DNA of 64,000 bases, from NCBI RefSeq assembly GCF_000688375.1, contig NZ_JIAF01000004.1, forward strand, positions 1,488,001 to 1,552,000, read 5' to 3'. Source of the DNA: Prevotella sp. HUN102 (GTDB taxonomy: Bacteria; Bacteroidota; Bacteroidia; Bacteroidales; Bacteroidaceae). Under the pieces are notes generated by a model. The model did not search any database. It was not told the DNA's origin and saw nothing but the letters and a program-made list of their open reading frames with translations. This document shows, piece by piece, positions 48,728 to 59,300 of this stretch; positions within the stretch are counted from its first letter, which is position 1, and the number at the start of each line of letters is the position of its first letter. A program made the translations under genes and the position numbers.

Positions 48728-51700
48728 GTGAAATATAGATATTCAAAATATATCCCCATTCTGTTTTTGGCGGTGTTGGCAGCGATTGTTGCAGGATGCT
48801 CCACCAAGAACAATACTGCGCAGTCGCGTTGGTGGCATTCGTTCAATGCGAAATACAACACCTATTATAATGGTGCGCAGGCCTATATTGACGGTTCTCT
48901 GGAAAAGGAAAACGGCAACAAGGACAACTTTACCGAAATGATTCCACTCTATACTGTCGGCAACAAGAGCAGCAGAGAGCTTGGATTGGCCAACTTCGAC
49001 CGTGCCATTGAAAAGGCGGAGAAAGCCATTGCACGCCACAGTATCAAGCGCAGGCCTGAATGGAACAAGAACCGGAAAAAGACCGAAAGAGACATAGAGT
49101 GGCTTTCGCGCCGTGAATACAATCCGTTCCTGTGGAAGGCGTGGATGCTGATGGGACGTTCGCAGTTCTATAAAGGAGCGTTCGACGAGGCTGCCACTAC
49201 CTTTGCCTATATGAGCCGCCTTTACAAAGGGCAGCCTGCCATCTACGGCAAGGCGCGTGCGTGGTTGGCAAAGGCTTATGTCGAAGAAGGATGGCTTTAC
49301 GATGCAGAGGATGTAATCCGGAATATGCAGCGCGACTCTATGGACTGGCGTGCCGTGAAGGAATGGGACTATACTTTTGCCGACTACTATATCCATACGG
49401 GCGAGTTGGAAAAGGCTGTTCCCTATCTTCGCAAGGTCATAAAGCACGAAATGCGCCGTAAGCAGAAAGCCCGCGAATGGTATCTGATGGGGCAGATTCA
49501 GGCAGCTCTCGGCAATAAGGAGGCTGCCTACAACGCATTCCGGCACGTTATCCGTTCCAACCCTCCCTACGAACTTGAATTTAATGCACGGATTGCAGCC
49601 ACGGAAGTCATGGCTGAAGGCCAGTCCAAGCAAATGATAACCCGATTGAAGCGTATGGCAGCGTCGGACAACAACAAGGAGTATCTCGATCAGGTGTACT
49701 ACGCTATGGGCAACATCTATCTTGCCGAGAAAGATACGATGAATGCCATCAGCGCATACGAGCAGGGCAACAAAAAAGCAACGAGAAGTGGGGTAGAGAA
49801 GGGCGTGCTGTTGCTCCATCTCGGCGATCTGTATTGGGCAAAGGAGAAATTCGGCGATGCCCGCAGATGCTATAATGAAGCATTGGGATTGCTGGACAAG
49901 GACAGGAAAGACTATGAACAGTTGTCTGACCGGTCGAAAATCCTCGACGAACTTGCACCTTACACGGATGCCGTTCAGCTTCAGGATTCACTTCAGTATC
50001 TTGCAAAATGTTCCGAAGAGGAGCGTCTTGCGGCCATTGACCGTGTTATCGACGAACTGAAAAAGAAGGAAAAGGAAGAGCGCGATCGGTTGGCCGAACA
50101 GGAAGCAGCGCAGCAGCAATCTGCCAACGAGGGTATCGGTACCAACAATAATGCCAACGGCAGACCACCGCAAATAGGCAATCAGAAGCAGGAATCCACG
50201 TGGTATTTCTACAATCCTATGGCTGTTCAGCAGGGTAAGGCCAGTTTCCAACGCCTTTGGGGTAAGCGCGAGAATGTGGATAACTGGCAGCGTGCGAATA
50301 AAACTGTTGTGGGCAACATTGGTTCTGACTTCAACTACGCAGAAATGACCGATGAACAGCGGGACTCTATAATGCGTGAAGAGGCAAGGCTCGATTCGAT
50401 TAAGAATCTTACAGACTCTGCTCAGAACGATCCACACAAGCGTGAGTACTATCTGGCGCAGATACCATTCACACCAGAGCAAATTCAAGCCAGTAACAAA
50501 ATATTGACAGACGGTCTGCACCATTCCGGTGTCATCTTCAAAGACCGTCTGGACAATCTTAATCTTTCAGAGCGCGCACTCAGAAGAGTGAGCGATAACT
50601 ACCCGGAATACGAAAAGATGGATGATGTTTACTATCATCTATACCTTCTTTATATGCGAAAGAACCAACCTGAAATAGCCAACAACTATATTTCAAGGTT
50701 GAAAGCCGAACATCCGAAAAGCCAATGGACGGCTGTCTTGTCGGATCCATATTATAAGGAGAACGCCAAATTCGGCGAACATCTCGAAGATTCGCTTTAT
50801 GCTGCCACATACGAAGCATTCAGACAAAACCGTTTGGGCGAGGTGGCTGCCAACAGCCGCATTTCGGAAACACGATTCCCGATGGGAGCCAACCGAGACA
50901 AGTTCCTCTTCATCGGTGGTCTGGGCAAGCTGAACAGCGGCGATGCCAACGGTTGTTTGCAGGATATGAAGACGGTTGTGGAGAAATATCCACAAAGCCG
51001 TATCAGCGAAATGGCGGGTATGATTGTGAACGGCGTGCAGGCGGGAAAGAAAATACGTAACGGAAAGTTTGATTTGGGCGACGTCTGGAACTATCGGAGC
51101 GATATTCTCAACGACAGCGACAGCATCAGACAGGTGCAGTTCTCTCCCGAAAGAAACGCGGACTTCAAGTTCCTGTTGGTCTATAATCCTGATTCGCTCA
51201 ACGAAAACAAGCTGTTGTTTGAAATGGCCCGCTTCAACTTCACGAACTTCCTTGTCCGTAACTTTGAAATCGAAATAGAAGACATCGAAGGTATGCACCA
51301 GATGCAGCTTTCAGGATTCCGAAGCTATGATGAGGCTTATCAGTATGCACGACAGTTGTTCAGTTTTGATAATGTTGTGGCGCAGATGAACAAGGAAACA
51401 AAGGGAATCATTATCAGCGAACAGAATCTGAAACTCATAGGAACGGCATTCAGTTATAAGGACTATGAAGATTTCTATGCGAAACATTTTGCACCACTAA
51501 AGGTTACGAAGCGATACCTGCTGTCTGAACCGGCTGAAATAGCATCGCCGAGAGAGAAGGAACGCGACTTACAGGAAGAGATAGAAAGCCGAAATCCGAC
51601 CGAGCGCGACCTCAATATTCAGGAGCAGATGAATGTACCGGCGAACAACGGTATGACAATTCCAATGGAGGAAGAGCCCGTTGAAACAGGAAACAACGGC

Positions 51701-52339
51701 GGCGTAGTGGTTCCAAATGAAGCTCCGGCCGTCAAGGTTCCGACAACGCCTGCAACATCGTCCACCGAAGTGGTTATTCCTATCGATAAACCATCAAAGA
51801 CTTCACCAACAGAAATCATCGTTCCTGTTGAAGAGCCGGTAAAGACCATTCCACAAACAGTGCCCGTAAATACAGGAAAACCTGTGGAAACAAAGCCTGC
51901 AACGCAGACTCCTGTCCCTCCCGTGCCGACAATCGACAACAACACGATGGAGATTCCAATGAACAACGAGCCTACTGCACCTGTTGGAACATTCGAGATT
52001 CCAATAGAGAATGAACCCAAAACACCAGTAGGCACATTTGAAATCCCTATGGATTCTCCCAGACCTGCTGCTCCAAAGTCTGCTAATGGCACTACGACTG
52101 CAAAGCCTGCAACCAATGCACCGTCTGCGAAAAAGCCGTCTGCGAAGCCTAACCCTAATCAGAAGACAACGCCTGCGCAGCAGAAACCTGCTCAGCAGCC
52201 GAAGAAACAGACTGCCGAAGGACCGGTTATCTACTTCGAGGATGCCCCCAAAGCAGGCAACAATAACCAAAAGAAACAGACCACTCCTGTACTCGACTAC
52301 GATTTCGACGACGAGTACTACGACTTGGACGGTTTCTAA
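48728..52339 (+). CDS. porW: PorW/SprE-like TPR lipoprotein of type IX secretion
   Basis: 1,203 residues from GTG 48728, which alone places the signal peptide and lipobox (LAAIVAGC, lipid Cys24) correctly. The body is a run of tetratricopeptide-like helical pairs from about residue 50 to 800 (for example NPPYELEFNARIAATEVMAE, HLGDLYWAKEKFGDARRCYN). The last 200 residues are Pro/Thr/Val-rich with repeated VGTFEIP and TxxTxxT units and end in an acidic tail. Size, lipobox and TPRs match PorW/SprE, which link the type IX apparatus to cell-envelope components. porX follows 45 bases downstream. Confidence 0.8.
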   Translation: MKYRYSKYIPILFLAVLAAIVAGCSTKNNTAQSRWWHSFNAKYNTYYNGAQAYIDGSLEKENGNKDNFTEMIPLYTVGNKSSRELGLANFDRAIEKAEKAIARHSIKRRPEWNKNRKKTERDIEWLSRREYNPFLWKAWMLMGRSQFYKGAFDEAATTFAYMSRLYKGQPAIYGKARAWLAKAYVEEGWLYDAEDVIRNMQRDSMDWRAVKEWDYTFADYYIHTGELEKAVPYLRKVIKHEMRRKQKAREWYLMGQIQAALGNKEAAYNAFRHVIRSNPPYELEFNARIAATEVMAEGQSKQMITRLKRMAASDNNKEYLDQVYYAMGNIYLAEKDTMNAISAYEQGNKKATRSGVEKGVLLLHLGDLYWAKEKFGDARRCYNEALGLLDKDRKDYEQLSDRSKILDELAPYTDAVQLQDSLQYLAKCSEEERLAAIDRVIDELKKKEKEERDRLAEQEAAQQQSANEGIGTNNNANGRPPQIGNQKQESTWYFYNPMAVQQGKASFQRLWGKRENVDNWQRANKTVVGNIGSDFNYAEMTDEQRDSIMREEARLDSIKNLTDSAQNDPHKREYYLAQIPFTPEQIQASNKILTDGLHHSGVIFKDRLDNLNLSERALRRVSDNYPEYEKMDDVYYHLYLLYMRKNQPEIANNYISRLKAEHPKSQWTAVLSDPYYKENAKFGEHLEDSLYAATYEAFRQNRLGEVAANSRISETRFPMGANRDKFLFIGGLGKLNSGDANGCLQDMKTVVEKYPQSRISEMAGMIVNGVQAGKKIRNGKFDLGDVWNYRSDILNDSDSIRQVQFSPERNADFKFLLVYNPDSLNENKLLFEMARFNFTNFLVRNFEIEIEDIEGMHQMQLSGFRSYDEAYQYARQLFSFDNVVAQMNKETKGIIISEQNLKLIGTAFSYKDYEDFYAKHFAPLKVTKRYLLSEPAEIASPREKERDLQEEIESRNPTERDLNIQEQMNVPANNGMTIPMEEEPVETGNNGGVVVPNEAPAVKVPTTPATSSTEVVIPIDKPSKTSPTEIIVPVEEPVKTIPQTVPVNTGKPVETKPATQTPVPPVPTIDNNTMEIPMNNEPTAPVGTFEIPIENEPKTPVGTFEIPMDSPRPAAPKSANGTTTAKPATNAPSAKKPSAKPNPNQKTTPAQQKPAQQPKKQTAEGPVIYFEDAPKAGNNNQKKQTTPVLDYDFDDEYYDLDGF

Positions 52340-52384
52340 GTTTTAAACATCAGTATTAATAAGAAAGAATCAGTTCACGAATAT

Positions 52385-53983
52385 ATGAGCAACGGACTTC
52401 TATTATGGGTTGATGATGAGATAGAACTTCTCAAAGCCCACATCATATTCCTTGAAAAAAAAGGATACGAGGTTATCACGGTCAGCAACGGAGCTGACGC
52501 GATAGACCAGTGTCGTGCGCAAACGTTCGACCTTGTGCTGCTCGACGAGCAGATGCCGGGTTTGTCCGGTTTGGAAACGATTCAGAAAATAAAAGAAATC
52601 CAACCGGCAACTCCCATCGTGATGGTAACGAAGAGCGAGGAAGAGGACATAATGAATCAGGCAATCGGTTCCAAGATTGCCGATTACCTTATCAAGCCTG
52701 TCAATCCCAGTCAGATACTTCTTACATTGAAAAAGAACATCCATCGGCGGGAAATCGTAACGGAAGTTACGCAAAGCGGCTATCAGCAGGACTATCAGCA
52801 GATAGCGATGCAGATAAGCGATTGCAGAAACTTTGAGGATTGGGTGGAAGTCTACAAACGGCTCGTGAAATGGGAACTTGAACTGAGCGATGCGGACAGC
52901 AATATGACCGAAATGCTCACGATGCAGAAGGAGGAAGCCAACATCGGATTTGCCAAATACATCGCCCGGAATTATCTCGACTGGGTGGCTCCCAAGGACA
53001 ACGGCGGCAAGTTCAAGATGCAGAACAAGGACAAGAGAAATGCCGGCGAGCGTCCGCTGATGAGTCCCGATATATTCAAGAGCAAGGTTTTCCCACAGAT
53101 TGACGAGGGAAACAAGGTGTTCCTCATCGTCATCGACAACTTCCGGTTCGACCAATGGCGCGCATTGTCAGAGGAAATCGGCGATATGTTCGAGATAGAG
53201 GAAGACCTCTATATGACAATCCTGCCGACAGCAACCCAATACGCACGCAATGCCATCTTCAGCGGACTTATGCCCTTACAGATTGCACAGATGTTTCCGG
53301 AACTCTGGGTGGATGAAGACGAGGAAGAAGGCAAGAACCTGAACGAAAGCCCGCTCATACAGACACAGATAGAACGCTACCGCAGGCGCGACAAGTTCTC
53401 TTATCACAAGATCAACGATTCGAACGGCGCAGAGAAATTTATGCAGCAACTGAAGAATCTGGAGCAGAACGACCTAAATGTGCTCGTCGTCAATTTCATC
53501 GATATGCTCTCGCACGCACGCACCGAAATGAAGATGATCCGCGAACTGGCAAGCAACGAGAGTGCCTACCGCTCGCTTACCATCAGCTGGTTCCGCCACA
53601 GCGTGCTTGCCGAACTGTTCAAGGAACTGGCACGCTCGGACTATAAGGTGATTCTCACGACCGACCACGGTTCGATACGCACCACGAAGCCCGTCAAAAT
53701 CATCGGCGACAGGAACACCAACACCAACCTGCGCTACAAGTTGGGCAAGAACCTGAACTATAATCCGAAGGAAGTCTTCGCAATCAAGGAGCCGCGGCAG
53801 GCGCAACTGCCGTCGCCCAACATCAGCACAAGCTATGTTTTCGCGACAGGCTATGACTTCTTTGCCTACCCGAACAATTATAATTACTACGTATCCTACT
53901 ATAAGGACACATTCCAGCACGGCGGAATCTCCATCGAGGAAATGATAGTCCCGCTCGTTACACTTACCCCCCGCAAGCGATAA
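52385..53983 (+). CDS. porX: PorX, response regulator with PglZ domain
   Basis: 532 residues. N-terminal receiver domain: acidic pocket VDDE at residues 9-12, phospho-acceptor Asp54 in LLDEQMPG, and conserved IKPVNP Lys. Residues about 130-200 form a helical linker, and the rest is a PglZ alkaline-phosphatase-like domain (FLIVIDNFRFDQWR, HARTEMKMI, TTDHGSIRTTKP) with metal-binding Asp/His. PorX controls type IX secretion gene expression, cooperating with PorY and a sigma factor. Placed next to porW-like and tsaE. Confidence 0.95.
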   Translation: MSNGLLLWVDDEIELLKAHIIFLEKKGYEVITVSNGADAIDQCRAQTFDLVLLDEQMPGLSGLETIQKIKEIQPATPIVMVTKSEEEDIMNQAIGSKIADYLIKPVNPSQILLTLKKNIHRREIVTEVTQSGYQQDYQQIAMQISDCRNFEDWVEVYKRLVKWELELSDADSNMTEMLTMQKEEANIGFAKYIARNYLDWVAPKDNGGKFKMQNKDKRNAGERPLMSPDIFKSKVFPQIDEGNKVFLIVIDNFRFDQWRALSEEIGDMFEIEEDLYMTILPTATQYARNAIFSGLMPLQIAQMFPELWVDEDEEEGKNLNESPLIQTQIERYRRRDKFSYHKINDSNGAEKFMQQLKNLEQNDLNVLVVNFIDMLSHARTEMKMIRELASNESAYRSLTISWFRHSVLAELFKELARSDYKVILTTDHGSIRTTKPVKIIGDRNTNTNLRYKLGKNLNYNPKEVFAIKEPRQAQLPSPNISTSYVFATGYDFFAYPNNYNYYVSYYKDTFQHGGISIEEMIVPLVTLTPRKR

Positions 53984-54013
53984 AAAGTAAGAAACCAAAC
54001 AAACATTCAGAAA

Positions 54014-54424
54014 ATGGAAATCAAGATAAAGAGCCTCGACGCTATCCACGAGGCTGCAAAAGAGTTCATCAGCAACATCGGCGAAAACAAAGTATTTGCC
54101 TTCTACGGCAGGATGGGTGCCGGCAAGACCACGTTCATCAAGGCTCTCTGCGAGATTCTCGGCGTTGAAGACGTCATAACTTCCCCCACCTTCGCCCTTG
54201 TGAACGAATATACCGACGGCAACGACAATCCCATCTACCACTTCGACTTCTACCGCATCAAGAAACTCGACGAAGTCTACGATATGGGCTACGAAGACTA
54301 CTTCTACAGCGGCAGCCTCTGTCTCCTCGAGTGGCCCGAACTCATCGAAGAAATATTGCCCGAGAATGCCGTCAAGGTAACGATTGAAGAACTGGAAGAC
54401 GGCACGCGCAGCGTCAGTTTCTGA
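54014..54424 (+). CDS. tsaE: TsaE, tRNA t6A-modification ATPase
   Basis: 136 residues. Walker A GRMGAGKTTFIKAL at about 33-46, then TSPTFALVNEY and YHFDFYRI, and LLEWPELIEEILP near the C-terminus, all diagnostic. TsaE works with TsaB and TsaD in making threonylcarbamoyl-adenosine on tRNAs. It follows porX by 30 bases. Confidence 0.96.
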   Translation: MEIKIKSLDAIHEAAKEFISNIGENKVFAFYGRMGAGKTTFIKALCEILGVEDVITSPTFALVNEYTDGNDNPIYHFDFYRIKKLDEVYDMGYEDYFYSGSLCLLEWPELIEEILPENAVKVTIEELEDGTRSVSF

Positions 54425-54501
54425 CGGACGGGCAAGAACAGGAATCTTTGTCCACGGCAGGAATTATCCCCTACGACGGATGTCTTAAAACGGAAACAAC
54501 G

Positions 54502-55017
54502 ATGAAGGCACTCTTTCTGAAAAGTATCGCCACGCTGCTTTTCCGCTCCATTTTCCTTTTCCCCGCAGGCTGTACGAAGCCAGACAACAGGCTTTTCAGC
54601 ATAGAGAAGAACGACCTGTACGGCTATGCCGACGCACGCGGCGATACGGTCGTCGGCTGCCAATATACGCTCTGCTTCACGGATACGATTACCCGAATCG
54701 GCTTTGTTGCCGACCAGCACGGACGCATCAGCTGTCTTGACAATCAAGGCAAATTCCTCTTCTTCGTCTTTGCCTACGACAATGGTCCCGATAATCCATC
54801 CGAAGGACTTTTCAGAATCATCGGACAAGACGGCCGTATGGGCTACGCCGACACCCTCGGGCATATCGTCATCGAGCCCAGATACAAATTCGCACATCCT
54901 TTTGTGAACGGAAGAGCCAAGGTGGCCGACCGGGGAAGCGTCGTCATTGAAGGCAGTCCGAATGGAGACAGGCACGAGACGTGGGTTTCGGACAAATGGT
55001 ATCATATCTCGCGCTGA
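54502..55017 (+). CDS. lipoprotein with WG-like repeats, 171 aa
   Basis: ATG 54502 gives a signal peptide with lipobox LFPAGC (Cys24); the TTG at 54448 is too far upstream. Downstream blocks DLYGYADARGDTVVGCQYTL and GRMGYADTLGHIVIEPRYKF are WG-type (WGYxDxxGxxVIxxxY) repeats. Surface or periplasmic lipoprotein of unknown role, common in Bacteroidetes. Confidence 0.8.
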   Translation: MKALFLKSIATLLFRSIFLFPAGCTKPDNRLFSIEKNDLYGYADARGDTVVGCQYTLCFTDTITRIGFVADQHGRISCLDNQGKFLFFVFAYDNGPDNPSEGLFRIIGQDGRMGYADTLGHIVIEPRYKFAHPFVNGRAKVADRGSVVIEGSPNGDRHETWVSDKWYHISR

Positions 55018-55373
55018 ATACGACAAGGCAAACTTTCAAAAAGCCATAGCATATAACTTATGAGACAGAAATTAACTTTAATCACATTAGGAGTGAAAGA
55101 ATTTCCACGAATCAACAAGCTGTTGCCATTGTTGGAGACAGGATTTCCATACATAGTAAGCCATAAATTTGCATCATTGTAAAGATTAGTCGATTATTAT
55201 AGTGTATCGATCCCTCAAAAGGGTCGAGGGTTTTGAGCGAAAAGGTCGAGGGTTTTCTTGGAAACCCACGACCTTTTTCGTATATTTGCACCGAAGACAC
55301 AGAAAAAACCGCCGGAGGGTACAGGCTCCCGACCTCCGCACGGCAACCCACCGTGGAGCACCTAAACAAAACT
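55018..55373. other. upstream region of HU-like gene
   Basis: 356 bases. The first half has no apparent feature. From 55211 it holds repeats and promoter for the HU-like gene: AAAAGGGTCGAGGGTTTT (55217-55234) and AAAAGGTCGAGGGTTTT (55240-55256), and CTCAAAA/TTTTGAG forming a hairpin. Confidence 0.6.
55258..55288 (+). promoter_or_regulatory. promoter of HU-like gene
   Basis: TTGG at 55258-55261, 19 bases, TATATTTG at 55281-55288. The two GGTCGAGGGTTTT repeats end at the -33 box and may be binding sites for a regulator. Confidence 0.75.
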
Positions 55374-55832
55374 ATGGCAAACAGACCTTTAGCCTACACG
55401 CTCACCGAGCGCAAGGCAACAATCGGGGCAATGGCTGGCAAGACCGTCATTCAGGCTAATCCCACAGGACGCAAGCGCGTCGACCACCGCAGCTTCTGCG
55501 ACGAGGTGGCGCGCGCAACCACATTCACCGGCGCAGAGGTGGAGGCAGTGCTCCGGCTCGCCGCCGAGATAGCAAAACGCCACGTAGAAAACGGCGACAT
55601 CGTGGAGTTTGGCGACATCGGCACGCTCACACCCTCCTTCCAGAGCAAGTTGGTTGAGAAAGGCGTAGTGGAGTTCAATCCCAACATCCACATTACGAAG
55701 CCCGTCGTGCGTCTCTCGCCCTCGCGCAAATACTTCACCCTCACCGGCGTAAGCTACGAGCGTGTAGAAGCACCGGCCAAGAAAACGAAGAAGCCGAAGC
55801 CGTCAGAAGAAAGTGGCGAGGATAATCCGTAA
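55374..55832 (+). CDS. HU-family DNA-binding protein, host copy
   Basis: 152 residues from ATG 55374; a longer frame to 55233 lies in the promoter region. HU-type fold without the standard first helix: DHRSFCDEVARATTFTGAEV, then VENGDIVEFGDIGTLTPSFQ around residues 75-95, a basic C-terminal tail (APAKKTKKPKPSEES). It binds and bends DNA in the cell. Similar in design but not in sequence to the phage copy at 12963. Confidence 0.85.
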   Translation: MANRPLAYTLTERKATIGAMAGKTVIQANPTGRKRVDHRSFCDEVARATTFTGAEVEAVLRLAAEIAKRHVENGDIVEFGDIGTLTPSFQSKLVEKGVVEFNPNIHITKPVVRLSPSRKYFTLTGVSYERVEAPAKKTKKPKPSEESGEDNP

Positions 55833-55913
55833 CGGCAGATCCACAACGGAGCGATGAATCTCAAGGGCATCGCCCCGTTTCCCTCTTACCATCCTTTTAC
55901 ATACCAACAAAGA

Positions 55914-55962
55914 AAAAGCCATATCGGAATCTCGACAAGAGAGGATTTCCGATATGGCTTTT
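55914..55962. terminator. bidirectional terminator between HU-like gene and trxA
   Basis: 16-bp stem AAAAGCCATATCGGAA / TTCCGATATGGCTTTT, with A-tract before and T-tract after, so it works for both convergent transcripts. Confidence 0.85.
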
Positions 55963-56003
55963 AAAATGTCGGGCAATCTTTCAACAGATTACCAATGTTT
56001 AGT

Positions 56004-56318
56004 TTACAGCAATGCCTTGAACTTCTCGTCGAGAACAGCCTTGGAAGCAGCTCCCACGAACTTGTCTACCAATTCGCCGCCCTTGAAGAAAAGGATTGTA
56101 GGGATGTTGCGGACACCGAAATCCATAGCGATGTCGTTGTTTTCCTCTACATCGCACTTACCGACAACGATCTTGCCGTCATAGTCGTTTGCCAATTCTG
56201 AAATGATTGGACCAACCATCTTGCAGGGACCACACCAAGTAGCCCAAAGATCAACTACCAATGGCAAATCGCCATTCTTGTAACTCTCAAAATTCTCAGT
56301 TGTAATTACTACTTCCAT
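56004..56318 (-). CDS. trxA: thioredoxin
   Basis: 104 residues. Active site WATWCGPCKMVGPI near residues 25-38 (CGPC), cis-Pro in NIPTILFFKGGE at about 73-84. Standard length. Reduces protein disulfides in the cytoplasm. It lies downstream of dnaE on the same strand with a 69-base gap. Confidence 0.97.
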   Translation of the reverse strand: MEVVITTENFESYKNGDLPLVVDLWATWCGPCKMVGPIISELANDYDGKIVVGKCDVEENNDIAMDFGVRNIPTILFFKGGELVDKFVGAASKAVLDEKFKALL

Positions 56319-56387
56319 TTTTTCTTTTATTTAAAAATTGTTTGTATTCTTGATTATGTTTCCGTTCTTCCAAATATTGTGCCAACT

Positions 56388-59300
56388 TTAATTTATGTGG
56401 TAGGCCATTGCAGGATTCCGTTTGAGAAACTCTATCAGCTTTCTGTCCACGTTCACTCCCTTGCTTCTGCTTCGGAGCTTTACCACGTTCTGCTCCGGCG
56501 TGCGCAACTGAACGAGCAACTGCGTGTCGCCGGGGCATTCCTCTATGACAGATGTCAGGTCTGCCACGGTGTCTTCTGTCAGCGTCAAAGCGTCAAGCGT
56601 GATGGTAAAACTCTTCAGCCGGTGTGCCTTCACGTCATACAGTTGCTCCACATTGCTCACTTTCAGCTCGTAGATTTCGCTGTTCCGGTAGCGAGGCTGG
56701 CATTTTGCCGTTACAAAGATAGTATAATTTTCTTTCATTAAGCCATTATATCGCGCCCAATCGTCGCCAAACAGTGCCAATTCGCCTGTTCCTTCATAAT
56801 CTTCTATCTTTACAAAGCCGAATGGCTTGCCTGTTTTCTGTGAGAAACGCTCCACAACTTCCGTTATGATGCCGCCGAAAGTAATCTCGTCGCGCTTTGA
56901 CAGTTCGGCATAATCGGCATTGCGGCTCACTTCCGTACACTTTGTGTTGCACATATTGTTCAGAATAACGCCGTATTCATCCAACGGATGCGCCGAGAGA
57001 TAGATGCCCACAAGTTCGCGTTCCTTGTTGAGCTTCTCGATGGTGGGCCACTTTTCGCCCTTCGGAATCGCCGGATGCGCCACATCGACTGCGTCGTCGC
57101 CGCCGAAAAGAGAGTTCTGCTGCTGTGCCTTTTCCATCTGGAAGAGCTGCGCATATCTGACGAGTGTGTCGAGGAAGGTCTGTCCCTTATTGGTAATTCC
57201 GAAGAACTGTTCGCGCTGCAAGCCGAAACTGTCGAAGCCGCCGCTGTACGCAAGGCTTTCAAATGCCTTGCGATTGACGTTGCTCAGGTCTATTCGCTCC
57301 GCGAAATCAAAGATATCCTTGTAGGCTCCGTTCTTCAGCCGCTCGTTCACGATGGCTTGCGCAGCTCCCGTTCCCATACCCTTGATGGCCGAAAGACCGA
57401 ATCGGATTTCTCCTTTCTTATTTACACCGAATCCCATCTGGCTTTCGTTCACGTCGGGTCCGAGCGTCTGTATCTTCATCGCCTTGCACTCTTCCATCAG
57501 TTTTGTGATTTCAGTAATCTGACTGAAACGACGTGTCATCAGTGCTGCCATAAATTCGGCAGGGTAATGGGCTTTCAGGTACGCCGTCTGATAAGCCACC
57601 CAAGAATAGCAGGTGGCGTGGGACTTATTGAAAGCATAGCTCGCAAACTTTTCCCAGTCGGTCCATATCTTTTCCAAGACGACAGGGTCGTGTCCGTTTT
57701 CCTGTCCCTGTTTCAGGAATTTTGGCTTCATTGCGTCTACGATGGCTTTCTTCTTCTTACCCATCGCCTTGCGGAGCGCATCGCTTTCTCCACGGGTAAA
57801 GTTGGCCAACTGACGACTGAGAAGCATCACTTGCTCCTGATACACGGTAATTCCGTAAGTGTCCTTGAGGTATTTCTCCATGCAAGGAATATCGTATTTT
57901 ACCAGTGAGGGGTCGTTCTTTCGCTTGATGAAGTCGGGAATGTAGTCCATCGGTCCGGGGCGGTACAAGGCGTTCATCGCAATGAGGTCTTCAAATACCG
58001 TCGGGTGCAGTTCTCGAAGATACTTCTGCATACCTGCCGACTCGAACTGGAACGTACCGATGGTTTGTCCCCGCTGATAAAGCTGATATGTCAGTTCGTC
58101 GTCGATAGGGATATTGTCGATATCTACGATGTCGCCGGTGGTCTGCTTGATAACCTTGCACGCCTCCTTGATTTCCGAAAGCGTCTTCAGACCGAGGAAG
58201 TCCATCTTGATCAAGCCGGTAGTTTCGATTACGTGTCCGTCATACTGCGTTACAGGCACTTTCTGGTCGGGATAGTCTGGGTCGGTTGCCGTAGAAATGG
58301 GCACCCACTCGCTGATAGGATTGCGGCAGATGATGAATCCGCAAGCGTGAATGCCAGTTCCACGCACCGTTCCTTCGAGCATCTTGGCATACTTTATCGT
58401 GTTTCTTTCGCGCAAGTCTTCGCTCACTTCGGCTTCCTGCAACTGTGGTGTACACTTGATGGCATTGGTAAGATTCATCTTCATTCCCTCCGGCAAACGG
58501 TCGGGAATGGCTTTGCACAAAGCATTTGAAACCTCCAGAGGTAATTGCTCTACACGTGCGACATCCTTGATGGAGTTCTTTGTTGCCATCGTAGAGTAAG
58601 TAATGATGTGTGCGCAATTCTCTTCTCCGTACTTGTCCATTACCCATTGCAGCACTTTTCCTCGTCCGTCGTCGTCGAAGTCGGTATCAATATCGGGAAG
58701 ATTTACACGGTCTGGGTTTAGAAAACGCTCAAAAAGCAAGTCGTATTTCAACGGGTCTATCCTCGTAATACCCAAGCAATAAGCCACGACGGAACCGGCA
58801 GCAGAGCCACGTCCGGGGCCAACCATCACTCCGAGTTCGGTACGTGCTGCGTTGATAAAGTCCTGCACGATAAGGAAGTAGCCGGGGAAACCCATTGTTT
58901 TCATTACGTGAAGCTCGAAGTTGATGGCCTTTCTCACTTCATCCGACAATGGTTCGCCATACAATGGCTTAGCTCCGTCATAGGCAAGTTTGGCCAGATA
59001 GTCGGCTTCGAACTTGATGCGGTACATCTTTTCATACCCACCGAGACGCTCGATAACCTTCTGTCCCTCTTCAGGACTTAATTGGTTTTCTCCATTCTCG
59101 TCGGTAGTAAATTCACGATAAAGATCTTCTTCCGAGAATATCCTTCGCCATTCCTCTTCCGTTCCAAAGTCTTCGGGAATCGGAAAGAACGGCATAATCG
59201 GACCATTGTCGATACTGTAAATCTCTACCTTATTAAGAATATCTATCGTGTTGGCCATAGCTTCCGGCACATCGGCAAAGACTTCATTCATTTCCTCACG

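Noticed and set aside
56988..57908. 306-residue plus-strand frame
   Set aside because: Antisense shadow of dnaE.
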